DNA of 6,476 nucleotides, from contig JACZUZ010000116.1 in NCBI GenBank assembly GCA_022572905.1, positions 1 through 6,476 of the forward strand, given 5' to 3'. Positions 6,012-6,476 of the stretch are shown here, one piece after another. The notes under the pieces are model-generated. The model was not told where the DNA came from and did no database searches. It saw nothing but the letters and a program-made list of their open reading frames with translations. The translations under genes and the position numbers were made by a program. Each line of letters begins with the position of its first letter. The first letter of the stretch is position 1. The DNA comes from Candidatus Zixiibacteriota bacterium. GTDB taxonomy: Bacteria > Zixibacteria > MSB-5A5 > GN15 > JACZUZ01.

Positions 6012-6476
6012 CTACGGTGCACAATCGCAGGGAGAGGCGCCTCCGCTGAAAATAAACTTGACCAGAAAGATAGCGTCAGAAATATCAACAGTTCCGTCAC
6101 AGGTCGCGTCAGCCAGATTCAAGGGCGACGGAGCGATTCCTCCCGCAAATATATATGTGACAATAAATGTGGCGTCAGAAATGGTGATCTCGGCGCTCCC
6201 GTTGGCGTCCCCGGCGAATACGCAAATGGACACTTCGCCATCGTTGATCTCAGGGGAATAGATTCCATAAGTAGAAACAAATATGGAAGGATATAGTGAG
6301 CTATAGGTGGTGAGCGAGATCGGATTGGAGCCGCTGGTGGCCCCGCTGGGTACCGTGAAGTACAAACTCAAAACAGGTCCGCTTCCGGTATCGAGATGAG
6401 TGGAGGGATCGGCGGTGGAAAAAAGTTCATAAGTTGCTTTTTTTGAGAATGGGTCGAAATGCACAAATCCCTGGAT
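6012..6476 (-). CDS. 3' end of secreted protein with cohesin-like domain and C-terminal dockerin-type repeats
   Basis: Only the C-terminal 154 or so residues are in the window; the frame is open through the right edge, so the start lies outside. A GTG at 6464 is internal, not the start. The first part, about 6476-6215, reads as beta-strands (GPVLSLYFTVPSG, then SPEINDGEVSICVF). This resembles the end of a cohesin-like or similar beta-sandwich domain. Two calcium-binding dockerin-type repeats follow. Repeat 1 (about 6209-6129) has D-x-N-x-S with the twelfth-position Asp, then an AGG turn. Repeat 2 (about 6110-6030) has D-x-T-x-D with the twelfth-position Asp, then SGG. Each loop leads into a hydrophobic helix (DATFIVTYIF, DAIFLVKFIF). 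The protein ends CDCAP. Such tails occur on exported proteins of FCB-type bacteria. In true cellulosomes dockerins bind cohesins; here the partner and overall function are unknown. Repeat 2 has Thr where Asn or Asp is usual. Confidence 0.85.
   Translation of the reverse strand: MQGFVHFDPFSKKATYELFSTADPSTHLDTGSGPVLSLYFTVPSGATSGSNPISLTTYSSLYPSIFVSTYGIYSPEINDGEVSICVFAGDANGSAEITISDATFIVTYIFAGGIAPSPLNLADATCDGTVDISDAIFLVKFIFSGGASPCDCAP

Noticed and set aside
5909..6100. Minus-strand 63-codon reading frame overlapping the end of the dockerin protein gene
   Set aside because: It overlaps the well-supported dockerin coding region in another frame, has no recognisable domain or ribosome site, and its hydrophobic start is the shadow of the second repeat.

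Overview
The window carries seven protein-coding genes. All lie on the minus strand, so transcription runs from the right edge to the left edge. Base composition is moderate, and most starts have no clear Shine-Dalgarno sequence. The right-hand gene ends in a cohesin-like fold followed by two dockerin-type calcium loops ending in an IF-(A/S)-GG motif. From memory, such tails are very common in secreted proteins of candidate phylum Zixibacteria and related lineages of the FCB (Fibrobacteres-Chlorobi-Bacteroidetes) group. I therefore infer an uncultured FCB-type bacterium, probably from a metagenome assembly. No rRNA, tRNA or other phylogenetic marker confirms this.

Layout in the direction of transcription (right to left). 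(1) 6476-6012 is the 3' end of a secreted dockerin-repeat protein, cut by the window edge. (2) About 300 bp of noncoding DNA follow, with a candidate sigma-70 promoter and a good ribosome binding site for the next gene. (3) 5714-4476 is inositol-3-phosphate synthase with an unusual lysine-rich C-terminal tail. It is followed by a strong intrinsic terminator at 4397-4365. (4) 4332-3676 is thymidylate kinase, then 3654-2008 is a membrane-anchored S41 (CtpA/Prc-type) protease, 21 bp apart and probably co-transcribed. (5) A 90-bp gap holds a degenerate 15-16 bp repeat. (6) 1917-1150 is a TauE/SafE-family permease, 1120-845 a DUF1634 small membrane protein, and 803-126 an MtnX-like HAD phosphatase, closely spaced. 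(7) 1-125 is noncoding as far as I can see.

The genes look mostly like housekeeping and envelope functions: inositol phosphate supply (perhaps for inositol lipids), dTDP synthesis, periplasmic proteolysis, and a small transporter/phosphatase group that may relate to sulfur compounds. I see no mobile element, CRISPR array, phage gene or defence system, and no convincing undescribed system. The points most worth a second look are the histone-H1-like tail on the inositol synthase, the repeat array before the permease, the dockerin protein, and the permease/DUF1634/phosphatase association.
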